DNA of 53,959 nucleotides from a virus. The translations under genes were made by a program, and so were the position numbers. Positions 24,593 through 32,878 of the stretch are shown here, piece after piece. The DNA lies in the IMG/VR virus record IMGVR_UViG_3300015371_000049, positions 1 to 53,959 of that record; one strand, given 5' to 3'. Below the pieces are notes generated by a model. It worked only from the letters and a program-made list of their open reading frames with translations. It searched no databases and was not told the DNA's origin. The first letter of the stretch is position 1, and the number at the start of each line of letters is the position of its first letter.

Positions 24593-24877
24593 CTAGCTTG
24601 CGCGACGGTGCTTGGGCTCGTCCGGTTCGTCGATCAGGTCCTCGTCGTCGGGGTGTGGTGCGAGCCTGTTGAACAGCTTCCAGCCCGCGTCGACCATCAC
24701 ACCGATCGCGACGAGGGTCCCGGCGATCGCGAGCACCCACTCGACCGCGCTGGCACCGTCGCCGGCGTGCTCGCCGGTCAGGCGCGGGAGCCGGAACAGC
24801 CAGTAGGCGACGACCACGGCGAACGGGATGGTCAGCCGCAGGGCGAGAACTCCGAGCGGCGCTTGGGGACGGGTCAC
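24593..24877 (-). CDS. Small two-TM membrane protein
   Basis: 94 residues. Two membrane segments, LRLTIPFAVVVAYWLFRLP and VEWVLAIAGTLVAIGVMVDA, are followed by an acidic tail (HPDDEDLIDEPDEP) and a basic end. Topology and size resemble phage holins or small accessory membrane proteins. No lysin gene is adjacent, so the role is open. It is convergent with the zinc-ribbon gene, with the two stops four bases apart. Confidence 0.65.
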   Translation of the reverse strand: MTRPQAPLGVLALRLTIPFAVVVAYWLFRLPRLTGEHAGDGASAVEWVLAIAGTLVAIGVMVDAGWKLFNRLAPHPDDEDLIDEPDEPKHRRAS

Positions 24878-24973
24878 GAGGTACTCCTTCGACGTCTCCC
24901 GGCAACGTCGCCACGGCTTAGTGGGGCGTTACACCGACTCGGCGGGCACCCGTGACACGATGCAGGGGCTTCG

Positions 24974-25213
24974 ATGCTCCGATCTGAAAGTGACCCTGCG
25001 ATGACCGCGCCTGAAGTTCCGGATCTGACCAATGCCACTGCATACGCCTACTGCGTTGCGGCGGAGGATCCGGAGCGGGATCGAGGCGAGCGCTGGTTCG
25101 TGCTCGGTGAAGAGGTCTGGTACCGACGTGCGGTGGATGCCGAGTTGCGGAAGGCGATGATCCCGGCGAGCACCTTGGAGACTCGACCGACCTGGGCGAA
25201 GGTCGAGAGCTGA
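24974..25213 (+). CDS. Small hypothetical protein
   Basis: 79 residues. The ATG at 24974 has AGGGG five bases upstream; an internal ATG at 25001 is an alternative with a weaker site. The sequence includes AYAYCVAAEDPERDRGERWF and a basic C-terminal half. No motif recognised. It is bounded by divergent and convergent neighbours, so it is probably a one-gene transcript ending at the hairpin 25210-25227. Confidence 0.5.
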   Translation: MLRSESDPAMTAPEVPDLTNATAYAYCVAAEDPERDRGERWFVLGEEVWYRRAVDAELRKAMIPASTLETRPTWAKVES

Positions 25214-25227
25214 CGAGCCTTCGTCAG
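25210..25227. terminator. Hairpin between convergent genes
   Basis: CTGACGA and TCGTCAG form a perfect 7-bp stem with a four-base loop, spanning the stop of the plus-strand gene and ending next to the stop of the minus-strand gene. There is no T-run. It is placed as a bidirectional terminator. Confidence 0.55.
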
Positions 25228-25532
25228 AGATCCTCGCTCAGCAACTTCGCTGGTAACGGACGTCCTGGGAAGCGTCGTTGAAAATCTTCGCGCCACAGCT
25301 GCTTTCGAACCCGGGCGAACCGGTCTTGCTCGCGCGGGATGGCGTCCAGGATCGGGCCTGGTACTGCTTCGACGACGTAGTCCTCGCGTGGTCGGTGCAG
25401 AAGGTGTTCGAGTACCCAGTCCTTTTCCTCTTCGGTCTGCGCCCACGAGGGAGTGGGGTAGGTGGCCATGCGGGCGCGGATCTCGTCGCGGATCGCGATC
25501 TTCCACACGGTGGGCTGCTGCTGGTCGGGCAT
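25224..25532 (-). CDS. Small hypothetical phage protein
   Basis: 102 residues with AGGAG before the ATG. The sequence is helical and charged (VWKIAIRDEIRARMATYPTP, EEKDWVLEHLLHRPREDYVV), with the C-terminal RVRKQLWREDFQRRFPGR basic. No family recognised. It is the last gene of the minus-strand run and has its own promoter-like site with a palindromic operator 60 bases upstream, so it may be regulated separately. Confidence 0.65.
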   Translation of the reverse strand: MPDQQQPTVWKIAIRDEIRARMATYPTPSWAQTEEEKDWVLEHLLHRPREDYVVEAVPGPILDAIPREQDRFARVRKQLWREDFQRRFPGRPLPAKLLSEDL

Positions 25533-25592
25533 GGCTGCTCCTGGTGCTGCGGGCTGGTCGGAGACCCGGGCGGGCGGTCTCCTGCACCCAGC

Positions 25593-25621
25593 ACGCTAGA
25601 ACACGTGTTCGAGACCGGCAA
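25593..25621 (-). promoter_or_regulatory. Promoter with 12-bp palindromic operator
   Basis: On the minus strand TTGCCG (25621-25616) and TAGCGT (25598-25593) are 17 bases apart. The spacer contains the perfect palindrome GAACACGTGTTC (25599-25610). A palindrome between -35 and -10 is the classic place for a repressor site. The XRE protein encoded 1.5 kb upstream is a candidate binder. The site would control the 102-residue gene starting at 25532. Confidence 0.6.
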
Positions 25622-25632
25622 GTGGTGGGAGG

Positions 25633-26664
25633 TCAGGCGCCGGGGACGAGCATGTCGGGGATGGGGCCGAAGCCGTAGCGCGTCCGGTCCCGTGTGACCT
25701 TCTCGGCGATCGCCGCGAGGGCTTCCGCCGGCCAGCCGTGGTCCTCGACGGCTTCGTCTCGGACGTTGACTGCGGCCGACATGACCGACCTGTCGTCCGC
25801 GCGGTAGGGGATCCCGTCGCGGCACTCCCACCCCACGATCCACTTCGATGTCTTCCGGCCGCGGGTCCGCCCGTACTTCTGCCGCTTCAGCGTGAGGGTG
25901 AGCAGGTGCTCGTCGCCGTGCGGGAGCCGCAGCAGCCCGGTAACGGTTTGGACGTCCTCGTAGCTGTACCTCGCCGGGCCGAGCCAGCGGTCGAGGACGT
26001 CGAGGTTGAACGAGCCGTCGCGCCAGCGCGGCGTGTCGGCCGAGTGCTCGTTCTCCTTGGCCCACGCCCGCCAGCGGAGGTGGCGATCGCCGAACGAGAC
26101 GCCGGTGACGCGGTCGTCGTACCCGACCGAGTTCAGCCGCCGCTGGAGCCACTGGCCGTGGCCGTCGGTGTGGAGGTACAGCCCGAACAGCGGGCTGATA
26201 GTCAGGTGCGCCGACAGGGTGTTCTCGGACCCGGAGCATCCAACCGTGAACTCGGCGGAGAACGCGTTGATCTGGCGTCCGACAACGAGCTGCCCGCCAA
26301 CCTCGCCGGTCGGATTCGAGGGCCACGGCCCCGGCAGGCTCCGGGCGCATTCCGGCATCGGCGCGGCGCGCTTCTCGTTCTTCGCGGGGCTCGGCGGACC
26401 GTACGGTCCGCTGTAGCTCTGCCCGAGCACCAGGTCGCCGTCGAGCCGCCCCTGAGGATCGGGGCGGACACCGCACCGGTCGCAGCATGCCCAGCGGGCC
26501 GACCCCGAGTACGTGCTGTCGTAGCCGTCGACGACCGGGCGGTGCCCGAACAGGCGGCACCACGGGATCAGCCGCGGCGTCTGGTGCAGGAACAGGCCGC
26601 GGTTCACGAGCGTGCCGCTTCGGTCGCCGCGGTCCTTGCGGTAGTTGATGGTGAAGAACCTCAT
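25633..26664 (-). CDS. Large hypothetical protein with CxxC zinc site
   Basis: 343 residues, starting two bases past the XRE gene stop. An N-terminal segment has CCDRCGV (about residue 60), likely a zinc knuckle. Residues 125-215 are strand-rich (AEFTVGCSGSENTLSAHLTI, then FGLYLHTDGHGQWLQRRL). The middle mixes basic and acidic strands (GLLRLPHGDEHLLTLTLKRQ). The pattern, beta-rich with many Trp and His, does not match an enzyme that I recognise. Similar long proteins of unknown function occur in actinophage accessory regions. Confidence 0.65.
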   Translation of the reverse strand: MRFFTINYRKDRGDRSGTLVNRGLFLHQTPRLIPWCRLFGHRPVVDGYDSTYSGSARWACCDRCGVRPDPQGRLDGDLVLGQSYSGPYGPPSPAKNEKRAAPMPECARSLPGPWPSNPTGEVGGQLVVGRQINAFSAEFTVGCSGSENTLSAHLTISPLFGLYLHTDGHGQWLQRRLNSVGYDDRVTGVSFGDRHLRWRAWAKENEHSADTPRWRDGSFNLDVLDRWLGPARYSYEDVQTVTGLLRLPHGDEHLLTLTLKRQKYGRTRGRKTSKWIVGWECRDGIPYRADDRSVMSAAVNVRDEAVEDHGWPAEALAAIAEKVTRDRTRYGFGPIPDMLVPGA

Positions 26665-26666
26665 GA

Positions 26667-27071
26667 TCAGTTCTCTTCAGCAGGTGCGGGGAGCAGCGTG
26701 TCGAGATCTCGGACGAAGTCGAGCGGCATGCGCACGACGTCCGCGTGTTCCGGCCAGCCCAGCGCGCGGTTGCCGTCGGCGAGGTCTTGCCAGGTGGCGC
26801 GGATCTTCCGCAGCTGAAGCAGCGCTGCGTCCGGCGTCTCGACGATCACACCGGACACCAGCCAGTCGATCGACACCTTCAGTGTCGCGGCCAGCTCGGT
26901 CAGCAACGACAGCGACGTCAGGTTGTGCCCGCGCTCGATGTTCGTGATGTTGGCCCGGCTCCGGCCCAGCTGCTTGGCGAGCGCGGTCTGGCTCAACCCC
27001 GCGGCCTTGCGCGCTTCCGCTACTCGCCGCCCGAACGCCTTCGGATCCAGCGGCCCGGTCGGCGCGGTCAC
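26667..27071 (-). CDS. XRE-family HTH regulator
   Basis: 134 residues from the GTG at 27071, overlapping the preceding stop by GTGA. The HTH is clear: FGRRVAEARKAAGLSQTALA, then KQLGRSRANITNIERGHN, with helices 2-3 at residues about 25-45. The C-terminal part (KVSIDWLVSGVIVETPDAAL) is of the cI/XRE length class without a peptidase motif. It may be the repressor of the nearby palindrome promoter or the operon's own regulator. It is translationally coupled to the nucleotidyltransferase gene, so both are made together. Confidence 0.85.
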   Translation of the reverse strand: MTAPTGPLDPKAFGRRVAEARKAAGLSQTALAKQLGRSRANITNIERGHNLTSLSLLTELAATLKVSIDWLVSGVIVETPDAALLQLRKIRATWQDLADGNRALGWPEHADVVRMPLDFVRDLDTLLPAPAEEN

Positions 27072-27874
27072 GAGATCACCGGCTGCCCTAGCCCGGCCCA
27101 GATCGACTGGTAGGCCTCGATCAGGAACGAGTTCGCCCGCTCCCACTGCGGCACCGTCGGCAGATCGGAGTGATCGAGCAGCCGCAGCAGCTGCGCCTCG
27201 AGCTCGGCGGCCGCGTCGATCGCCTCGGCCTGCGTCCGCTGGCCCTGTCGGAGCTCCCGGATCCACGACAGCCACGGCTCCGGCATCGGCAGCGTGATCC
27301 GCCCGGTCTCCAACAGTTCGACCCCTTGCACACCGAGCCGCACCATGTGGCCGGCGTACTTCGTGTCGAACCCGAACCGTTCGATCAACGCGGGCCGGGA
27401 TACGCGGCCTGTGACCTTCCCTTCGAGCATGCGGGTGCGCTGCGACCGCAGGTAGCCGATGAACCGCTCTCCGGCGAGCCGGGACACGATCAGGTCCGGG
27501 TTCGCGCGCAGCCAGGCTCCGAGCGGGCTGGTGTTGACGACCTCGCTGTCCGGCACGAACAGGGGGATCAGCACCGTCGGGTTCCCAGCAAGCGCCAGCC
27601 GCAGCCACTTCCGCAGCGAGTACACGACCAGGTCGAGGTCGTCCGCGGTCGAGGGCTCGTTCGGGTCCCCGGTGCGTTCGGTCGCCGACCGGAAGATGTA
27701 CTGCTCAAACGGCTTCAAGCCGATGACGTACTCGGGTGGCTCGACGCAGATCCCCATCTCGTCGCGGTCGTCGGTCCCGGCGATCGCGGTGCCGTGCACC
27801 CCGGACCCGACCTGGGTTCGCAGGATCGTGTGCTGGTCGGCGATCGCCTTGAACTCTGGTCTGGAGTGCCTCAA
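27068..27874 (-). CDS. RlaP-like polymerase-beta nucleotidyltransferase
   Basis: 268 residues from a TTG overlapping the upstream stop (TTGA), with AGGAAGGA eight bases before it. Residues 23-38 (GSGVHGTAIAGTDDRD) are the NTase signature: Gly23-Ser24 and the acidic pair Asp36/Asp38. A third acid fits at Asp81 (DLDLVVYSLRKW). The segment LALAGNPTVLIPLFVP matches the family's GNP-hydrophobic motif. This is the RlaP (PF10127) type, named for RNA-repair associations. Sharing an operon with Ro60 and Y RNAs makes a role in RNA end modification plausible but unproven. It is not the AbiEii partner of the AbiEi-like gene. Confidence 0.75.
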   Translation of the reverse strand: MRHSRPEFKAIADQHTILRTQVGSGVHGTAIAGTDDRDEMGICVEPPEYVIGLKPFEQYIFRSATERTGDPNEPSTADDLDLVVYSLRKWLRLALAGNPTVLIPLFVPDSEVVNTSPLGAWLRANPDLIVSRLAGERFIGYLRSQRTRMLEGKVTGRVSRPALIERFGFDTKYAGHMVRLGVQGVELLETGRITLPMPEPWLSWIRELRQGQRTQAEAIDAAAELEAQLLRLLDHSDLPTVPQWERANSFLIEAYQSIWAGLGQPVIS

Positions 27875-28899
27875 CGGCCGTGTCCTTCCTCGTCGCCGGA
27901 CGGTGATCCGTGCTTCCACAAGACGAGCGGGATGAGAGCCGCTTCCCGGCAGGCGTCCCGGAGGTTCCACGCCCTCACGGTCAGCCGGAACGCGTCCTCG
28001 GGTGGTGTCGGTTCTGCTGCGTCAACGTGGGGGCCAGCGCCGACCCGGTACGAGCCCTGCACCTGAACGGAGAAGTGGAACTGGTGGCCGTCCTCCGGTC
28101 CCGGGGGCCGCTCCTGGCGTTCGCGATGGCTGCTTGCGCGCTGGAGCCGCGCGATCTCGGCCGCGATCAGTTGCCCCGCCTTCACGAGCTCGTCGATCGT
28201 GTTGCCGAGCGTCGGCAACTTCGGCCACGGCCACAGCGCCGGAGCCGCACAGCCGCTGGCGAACAAGGCGTAGACCGCGGCCGCGCGTGCGAGCTCTCCA
28301 CCCGTGTGCTCGTCGTCGTGCTCGGCCGTCCTTCCTGACGCGATGACCCGCTGCCGCTCCTCGGCGATCAGCGCGAGCTCCGGCGGCATCGACTCCGGCA
28401 CCTGCCGCCATCCCGCCGCGAGGACCATCGACACCGCGGCTCGGCCCAGGTCCATGGCGTCCGCGCCCATCGGAGCGACGTGCACTAGTGGCGCACGGGC
28501 AGGGTCGGGGACGGGCCACTTCTTGGCTTCGGCCAGGATCGCTTGGCCAACGGACCGGACGAGGTCGTCGTCCGGTCGGGGTAGCTGCCGCACGAACTCG
28601 CGGAATCGGCTCGCTGCCTGCTTCAGGTCGCGTCGGGCCTCAGTGCCGTTGCGGGTGCCGTAGAGCGCGGTGTCGATGTCGCCGTCCGGGATGCAGGCCG
28701 CGGCGAGCCGGACCGCGCTCGACAGGTCCTGCACCAACGCCTTCGCCGGGTCCAGCGCGAATCGCTCGCGGGCGGCGCGGGTCAACGCAGCCAGCGCCTC
28801 GTGGTCTTGCTCGGTGAAGTCGCCGGTCCCGCCGCGGACGACGACCGGTTCACCGTCGACGTCGATCTGGCGGCAGACCTGCTCGTCGGGTTCGGTCAT
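27871..28899 (-). CDS. Actinophage protein with EERQRVIASGRTAEHDDEH motif
   Basis: 342 residues, overlapping the next gene by ATGA. A central segment (ALIAEERQRVIASGRTAEHD, then EHTGGELARAAAVYALFASG, then PALWPWPKL) is a common module of phages, often described only as hypothetical. The C-terminus, RLTVRAWNLRDACREAALIP, is a short strand-helix element also frequent in actinophage proteins. The N-terminal 100 residues are helical. No catalytic site recognised. It sits between the 150-residue and NTase genes and is co-translated with both. Confidence 0.72.
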   Translation of the reverse strand: MTEPDEQVCRQIDVDGEPVVVRGGTGDFTEQDHEALAALTRAARERFALDPAKALVQDLSSAVRLAAACIPDGDIDTALYGTRNGTEARRDLKQAASRFREFVRQLPRPDDDLVRSVGQAILAEAKKWPVPDPARAPLVHVAPMGADAMDLGRAAVSMVLAAGWRQVPESMPPELALIAEERQRVIASGRTAEHDDEHTGGELARAAAVYALFASGCAAPALWPWPKLPTLGNTIDELVKAGQLIAAEIARLQRASSHRERQERPPGPEDGHQFHFSVQVQGSYRVGAGPHVDAAEPTPPEDAFRLTVRAWNLRDACREAALIPLVLWKHGSPSGDEEGHGR

Positions 28900-29348
28900 G
28901 ATCGTGTTCCTTCCTCGCGTTGGTGAATTCGTGGTGCGAACTCAAGGTCGGCGAGTGGTTCGTTCGGTAGGTCGAGCTCGTAGCGCAACCGGTACAGGCG
29001 TTCGGGGCGCCAGCAGCCCGGCATCGGTGGTCGGTTGGCGAGTTGTCGCTCCGGGCTGCCTTCAGGTGCGCGCTGTGCGAGGGCCAGCAACTTGATCCAG
29101 GTTGCGTCCACCCATTTCGTTTCGTGCGGGTGGTAGCCGCCTGGATGTCCGGCGCTTCGGTCCGGGCATCCGATCTCGACGAGCGGGTAGGAGTAGGCGC
29201 CGATGAGGAGATCACAGCCGGGGTGGTCCGCGAAGCCGATGAGCACTGCACCCTCAGCCTTGGCGCGTCCGTCTGGGCCCGTGTACTCCTGTTCCAGCAC
29301 TATGGCGGGGTCGTGTGACAGGCAGATGATGCGGTATGTGCTACTCAC
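28896..29348 (-). CDS. Hypothetical protein
   Basis: 150 residues from a GTG overlapping the upstream stop (GTGA), with GGGAGG five bases before it. The longer frame upstream is in the shadow of the neighbour. The sequence begins SSTYRIICLSHDPAIVLEQE and has CDLLIGAYSYPLVEIGCPD in the middle, then HPGGYHPHETKWVDATWIKL. It looks like a mixed alpha/beta domain with conserved Cys and His residues. I do not recognise the family. It is co-translated with the ART-like and 342-residue genes. Confidence 0.68.
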   Translation of the reverse strand: MSSTYRIICLSHDPAIVLEQEYTGPDGRAKAEGAVLIGFADHPGCDLLIGAYSYPLVEIGCPDRSAGHPGGYHPHETKWVDATWIKLLALAQRAPEGSPERQLANRPPMPGCWRPERLYRLRYELDLPNEPLADLEFAPRIHQREEGTRS

Positions 29349-29692
29349 CAGCGCCTCCCTCGTAATGGGACAGCGCGGCTGCCGACGAACCACAGGCGGG
29401 ACTTCGGGATCGGGTTCCGGACGCGGACCTCCTCGACGCGGTTGCCGAAGAACTCGCGGACCTCGACCTCGTCCAGCCGGTCGAGACTCATCTGCCAGCA
29501 GTCCCACTCCTGCCCGCGCTCGCCGAACACGCCAGCCGACAACGCCCACGCCTGCGACGGGCTCGTCGAGAAGCAGAGGTAGTCCGCGCGGAAGGTGTGC
29601 GCGACCGGGCGGGACCGCAGGACCAGGCCGCGGCGCTGGATCTGGGGTCGGCGTTCGGTGGGGGACCAGTGGAAGAGCGGGTGAAGGATCAT
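29345..29692 (-). CDS. Conserved phage protein, possible ADP-ribosyltransferase-like fold
   Basis: 115 residues, ATGA-coupled to the preceding gene. The N-terminus LFHWSPTERRPQIQRRGLVL, followed after a gap by YLCFSTSPSQAWALS and an ending IPKSRLWFVGSR, is a frequent phage protein. The His-x-Ser/Thr beginning, a downstream 'xxI..xGL' helix and a strand ending in FSTSP are reminiscent of ART-fold proteins such as KptA or DarT. A KptA-type enzyme would act on RNA 2'-phosphates, but the catalytic set cannot be confirmed by eye. Confidence 0.6.
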   Translation of the reverse strand: MILHPLFHWSPTERRPQIQRRGLVLRSRPVAHTFRADYLCFSTSPSQAWALSAGVFGERGQEWDCWQMSLDRLDEVEVREFFGNRVEEVRVRNPIPKSRLWFVGSRAVPLRGRRW

Positions 29693-29931
29693 GACCTGTC
29701 CTGCGGGAGGGGGAGCGGTCGGTGTGCGTCGACGTCGCGGCGGTGCAAGGCGTCGCGGACGTTGTCGAGCGCTTCCTCGAGGAGCGCTTCGGCGATCCGG
29801 AGGCTGCGGCGCCCATGCTCGGCGAGGTGCTCGGGCGCAACCCGGTCGAGGTGGGTGACGCGGTCGTGCTCGGCGTCGACGTAGATGATCGTGGCTCCGC
29901 TGGCCAGTATTTCGATGGCGGGTTCAGGCAT
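29689..29931 (-). CDS. Small helical hypothetical protein
   Basis: 80 residues from the ATG at 29931, chosen over upstream codons because GGAGG lies four bases before it; the end overlaps the next gene (ATGA). The sequence has a short strand part (ATIIYVDAEHDRVTHLDRVA) and a long helix (HLAEHGRRSLRIAEALLEEA). It is acidic then basic (ALHRRDVDAHRPLPLPQDRS). Function unknown. Confidence 0.6.
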   Translation of the reverse strand: MPEPAIEILASGATIIYVDAEHDRVTHLDRVAPEHLAEHGRRSLRIAEALLEEALDNVRDALHRRDVDAHRPLPLPQDRS

Positions 29932-29963
29932 GACGCCTCCGTTCTGGATCATGGTCGGGAGGC

Positions 29964-30926
29964 TCAACGCTGGTCGTTGCCGTCCTGCAACGCAGGTCCC
30001 GGTTCGGGTGGATCGTCGATCAACTCATCGACCCGCCGCAGGAACTCCGCCCACGAGCCACCGCGGCCAGAGCTGTCGAGCCGGTTCTGTCCGGTCTCGT
30101 CGTCGACCACGATGCGATCGCGATGTGTCTCGGGCGGGTCATAGGTGCGGATCCGCTCGGTGGTCCACGGGATCGACCGCAGGTCGTCGACGTCCGCCAT
30201 CGCTCGCTGATGGATGCTGCATGCCCGGCAGCTGCACTGGCGGTATTGCGACAGCTCGGCCGCGAGCTCCCGCGCCCCGGCTGTTGGCGGATGCGCGACC
30301 ACCGCGCCGACGACCTCCCTCGGGAACCGGGGAGGCGCACCGGCCATGGCCTCGACGATCGACCTGATCGAGCCACCGACCGCGGTCGCCGTGCCCGCGA
30401 GGTTGCTGAACGCCAAGGCGACCTCTCGTCCTGCCTGGTGCGCGGTGATGCGCGCGTTCGGGATCGTGAGGCGGAGTACGACGGCGGAGTAGGGGCCGAG
30501 CGGCGGCCATCCTGCCCGCGCCCGTCGGCGGTCGCGGCGTTCGAGCGCGGAGCGATGTGCACGGGCTCGCGCGTGCGAGGCTCGGGTCGGGTACGGGCTG
30601 GCGGGGTTCTTTCGCGATCCGGCGCCCGTCGGCGGCCGGACGCCGCGTTCGGATCGGAGCCGCCGTTCGATGCTCACGGTTGGCCGCTGTCCGGACCAGA
30701 GGGCCAGGAGGTCCGCGGCACCGACAGCGGGGTCGATCGCGACCACTGCCGAGAGCTCGCGCCGCTCCGTGGTTCTCAGCAGATCCTCTGGCGTGGTGAG
30801 TCCGGAAAGGATCTGCTGCGGCTCGGTCGGAACCGGCACAGACAGGGCAGTCCATCCGGCGATCCGTCCGATCTCTTCCCAGCCACCCGGGCCAGCGACG
30901 TACATGCGGCCGTTCTGCATGGTCAT
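29964..30926 (-). CDS. Hypothetical protein with basic region and Cys cluster
   Basis: 320 residues, with GAGGGAG before the ATG. The N-terminal 90 residues are mixed. Residues about 95-140 are very basic (ERRLRSERGVRPPTGAGSRK, then ARARAHRSALERRDRRRARA). A hydrophobic part has YSAVVLRLTIPNARITAHQA. Near 230 a Cys/His cluster occurs (QCSCRACSIHQ), a possible zinc site. The strong basic patch suggests nucleic-acid binding, which would suit a gene near the Ro60-Y RNA locus, but nothing more can be said. Confidence 0.65.
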   Translation of the reverse strand: MTMQNGRMYVAGPGGWEEIGRIAGWTALSVPVPTEPQQILSGLTTPEDLLRTTERRELSAVVAIDPAVGAADLLALWSGQRPTVSIERRLRSERGVRPPTGAGSRKNPASPYPTRASHARARAHRSALERRDRRRARAGWPPLGPYSAVVLRLTIPNARITAHQAGREVALAFSNLAGTATAVGGSIRSIVEAMAGAPPRFPREVVGAVVAHPPTAGARELAAELSQYRQCSCRACSIHQRAMADVDDLRSIPWTTERIRTYDPPETHRDRIVVDDETGQNRLDSSGRGGSWAEFLRRVDELIDDPPEPGPALQDGNDQR

Positions 30927-31294
30927 CGGCTCCCTCTCTCAGCAGCGAGTGCTTCCTGCAAGGACTCGACGATGTCGTTCGCCATACGACGTTCGTCTTC
31001 GCTACCGGCGTGTCTCTTCGCGCGCCATGCAGCCAGATCTGCTTCAAGTCGCTCGACACGGGCTTGATCGGCATCTGCCGGGCGCAGGAGCCACGCGACC
31101 ACGAGGTCCCACACGATCGCGACAGGCCAGACCAGACCGATACCGAGCCCGATCAGCCCCAGAATCCCGCGATCGAATGGGTCATCCGGGTCCAGAAGCT
31201 CGGTTGTGCGTGCGATTCTGCGAAGCCTCAACCGGGCATAGATCGCAGCAGTGGCCAGGTAAGCCACGGGGATCAGCCAGTCAACGAAGCCCAT
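30923..31294 (-). CDS. Small membrane protein with coiled-coil tail
   Basis: 123 residues from the ATG at 31294 that overlaps the TROVE stop (TGATG). Two hydrophobic segments (WLIPVAYLATAAIYARLRL and LGLIGLGIGLVWPVAIVWDL) precede a helical charged C-terminus (ADQARVERLEADLAAWRAKR). Tight coupling to the TROVE gene suggests that the two proteins are made in step. A membrane partner for Ro60 is speculative. Confidence 0.72.
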   Translation of the reverse strand: MGFVDWLIPVAYLATAAIYARLRLRRIARTTELLDPDDPFDRGILGLIGLGIGLVWPVAIVWDLVVAWLLRPADADQARVERLEADLAAWRAKRHAGSEDERRMANDIVESLQEALAAERGSR

Positions 31295-32877
31295 CAGAAT
31301 GGCCAGTCGGCGTTTCGGCCCGCTTCGAGGAGCGGGATCATCCGGAATGCCGCGTCGGTCAGCCCGCCGAAGGTGTGCCGGAAGTGTCCGCCGGACGGCG
31401 CGTGCCCGCGCTGGTATCCCGCGAGGTTCCATGTGTAGAGCGGAATCCGGGACGGAATAGCCGATGCGACGTTGCCCGTGGAGTGCTGTTCGTCGGTCAG
31501 GATGACGACGCGGTCGTGGCTGGCGTTCAGGTGCCGCGTGACGGCGCCGACCGTGTCCGTGCCGCCGCCGATGAAGAACCCGCCGTCCTTCCACCGGCCG
31601 AGCGCGGTCAGCAGCGACTCGCCGGGGCGCTGGTCGAACGTCATCGACCCCACGCCACCGTAGTAGCTGTTCGAGAACGACACGATGTCCGCGCCCTGGC
31701 AACGGAAGCCGAGCGCGAGTCCGAACACGGCGGCCGCGTCCCAGCGCTTCAGCGTGCCGTCCGTGCTGAACGTCGAGTCCATCGACCCGGAGGTGTCGAT
31801 GAGGATCAGCGTCCGGCCGCTGATCTCCGGGACGTTCGCCAGCGACAGGGCGAGAGCGCGCTCCAGCGCCCACGACCAGCGCAGGGACGGTGCGGCCCGG
31901 TAGGCGGACAGGAACCGCATGGGCAGCTGCCGGGACTTCGCGACCTCGTCCGGGTCAGCCAGCTTCCGACACGCTCGTTTGGCGACCTCGTCGGACACGC
32001 CTGCCTCGTCGAAGTTCCGGAGGTTCCGCAGCAGCGCCATGTACCCCATGGACGGGATCAGCGCCTCCCACAGGTCCTTCTTCGGCACGCTGCCCCCGGC
32101 GAGCGACAGCGCCGCCTCCCAGGTGAACCCGGCGGCGCGCAACGTGTCCGACTGCAGCAGGATCTCCGGTGTCGTGGCGGCCTGGTCGCGGACCTCGGCG
32201 TGGCGACGCAACATGCCAAGCGCGGGCAGCTCGTCCGTGGACCGGCGGCCGTACCGCGAGCCGAGGAGGTACAGGTACAGCTGGGCCTGTTCTTCGGTAT
32301 CAGCCGGGGGATGGGTGAGGTTGAGGACGTCCTCGAACCGGACGCGGCTCGTGCTGCTGTCCCACTTCAGCAGCGATCGCTGCGTGTACAGGCGCTTCAC
32401 GGCGTCGCCGACGCCGCGCTTGATGGGGCGCGGGATGGCGCGGCCGTGCCGGGTTGTCCAGTAGGCGAGCATTTCGCCGGGTTCGTCGGCGCGCTGCAGG
32501 ACGGAGTCGATGACCTGGCGCGAGAGGCCGTCGAGCCCGGCGTTGCGGCGGGCCTTGGCGAATTCGGCGGCGCCGACGATCGCGGCGCTGCGCATGTGCC
32601 CGTCGGTGCGGAGCCAGCGGAGGAACCGGGCGGTCCAGTCCGGGTCGTCGAGGGTGGCGGCGTGGACGAGCTGCACGAACCGGCTGTCCCGGTCGCCCGC
32701 GGGCTCGTAGAAGGTCGGCTCGCCAACGAAGTTCGCGACGGCGAGGAGGAACAGCTCGGACTTGGTGTCACGCGCGTATCCGTCGCCGCCCTCGAAGGTC
32801 GTACCGGACGGGGTGGCCTCGCCGATCACCGGCGAGGCCGGCGTGGGGCGGGTGGTGGCGGTGTTGAACTTGGACAC
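31294..32877 (-). CDS. rsr: TROVE-domain protein (bacterial Ro60/Rsr orthologue)
   Basis: 527 residues from the GTG at 32877 (MSKFNTATT), with GAGG upstream; a longer frame to 32919 runs into the SD region and is rejected. Residues about 30-350 form the HEAT-like TROVE ring, with DTKSELFLLAVANFVGE, ALIPSMGYMALLRNLRNFDE and SRQLPMRFLSAYRAAPSLRW. Residues 355-527 are a vWA domain with the MIDAS motif DTSGSM (361-366) and TDEQ (461-464). In bacteria Rsr binds Y RNAs and tethers them to PNPase or other nucleases for RNA quality control. Three Y-RNA-like units lie directly upstream on the same strand. Confidence 0.93.
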   Translation of the reverse strand: MSKFNTATTRPTPASPVIGEATPSGTTFEGGDGYARDTKSELFLLAVANFVGEPTFYEPAGDRDSRFVQLVHAATLDDPDWTARFLRWLRTDGHMRSAAIVGAAEFAKARRNAGLDGLSRQVIDSVLQRADEPGEMLAYWTTRHGRAIPRPIKRGVGDAVKRLYTQRSLLKWDSSTSRVRFEDVLNLTHPPADTEEQAQLYLYLLGSRYGRRSTDELPALGMLRRHAEVRDQAATTPEILLQSDTLRAAGFTWEAALSLAGGSVPKKDLWEALIPSMGYMALLRNLRNFDEAGVSDEVAKRACRKLADPDEVAKSRQLPMRFLSAYRAAPSLRWSWALERALALSLANVPEISGRTLILIDTSGSMDSTFSTDGTLKRWDAAAVFGLALGFRCQGADIVSFSNSYYGGVGSMTFDQRPGESLLTALGRWKDGGFFIGGGTDTVGAVTRHLNASHDRVVILTDEQHSTGNVASAIPSRIPLYTWNLAGYQRGHAPSGGHFRHTFGGLTDAAFRMIPLLEAGRNADWPF

Positions 32878-32878
32878 T

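Noticed and set aside
18012-27874. AbiE toxin-antitoxin pair (18012 gene with the NTase at 27068)
   Set aside because: The genes are 8 kb apart in different operons, and the NTase has the RlaP motif pattern rather than that of AbiEii.
29345-29692. Confident KptA (RNA 2'-phosphotransferase) assignment
   Set aside because: Only the N-terminal pattern is suggestive. The Arg-His-Arg-Arg catalytic set cannot be traced, so it is kept as a possible ART-like fold.
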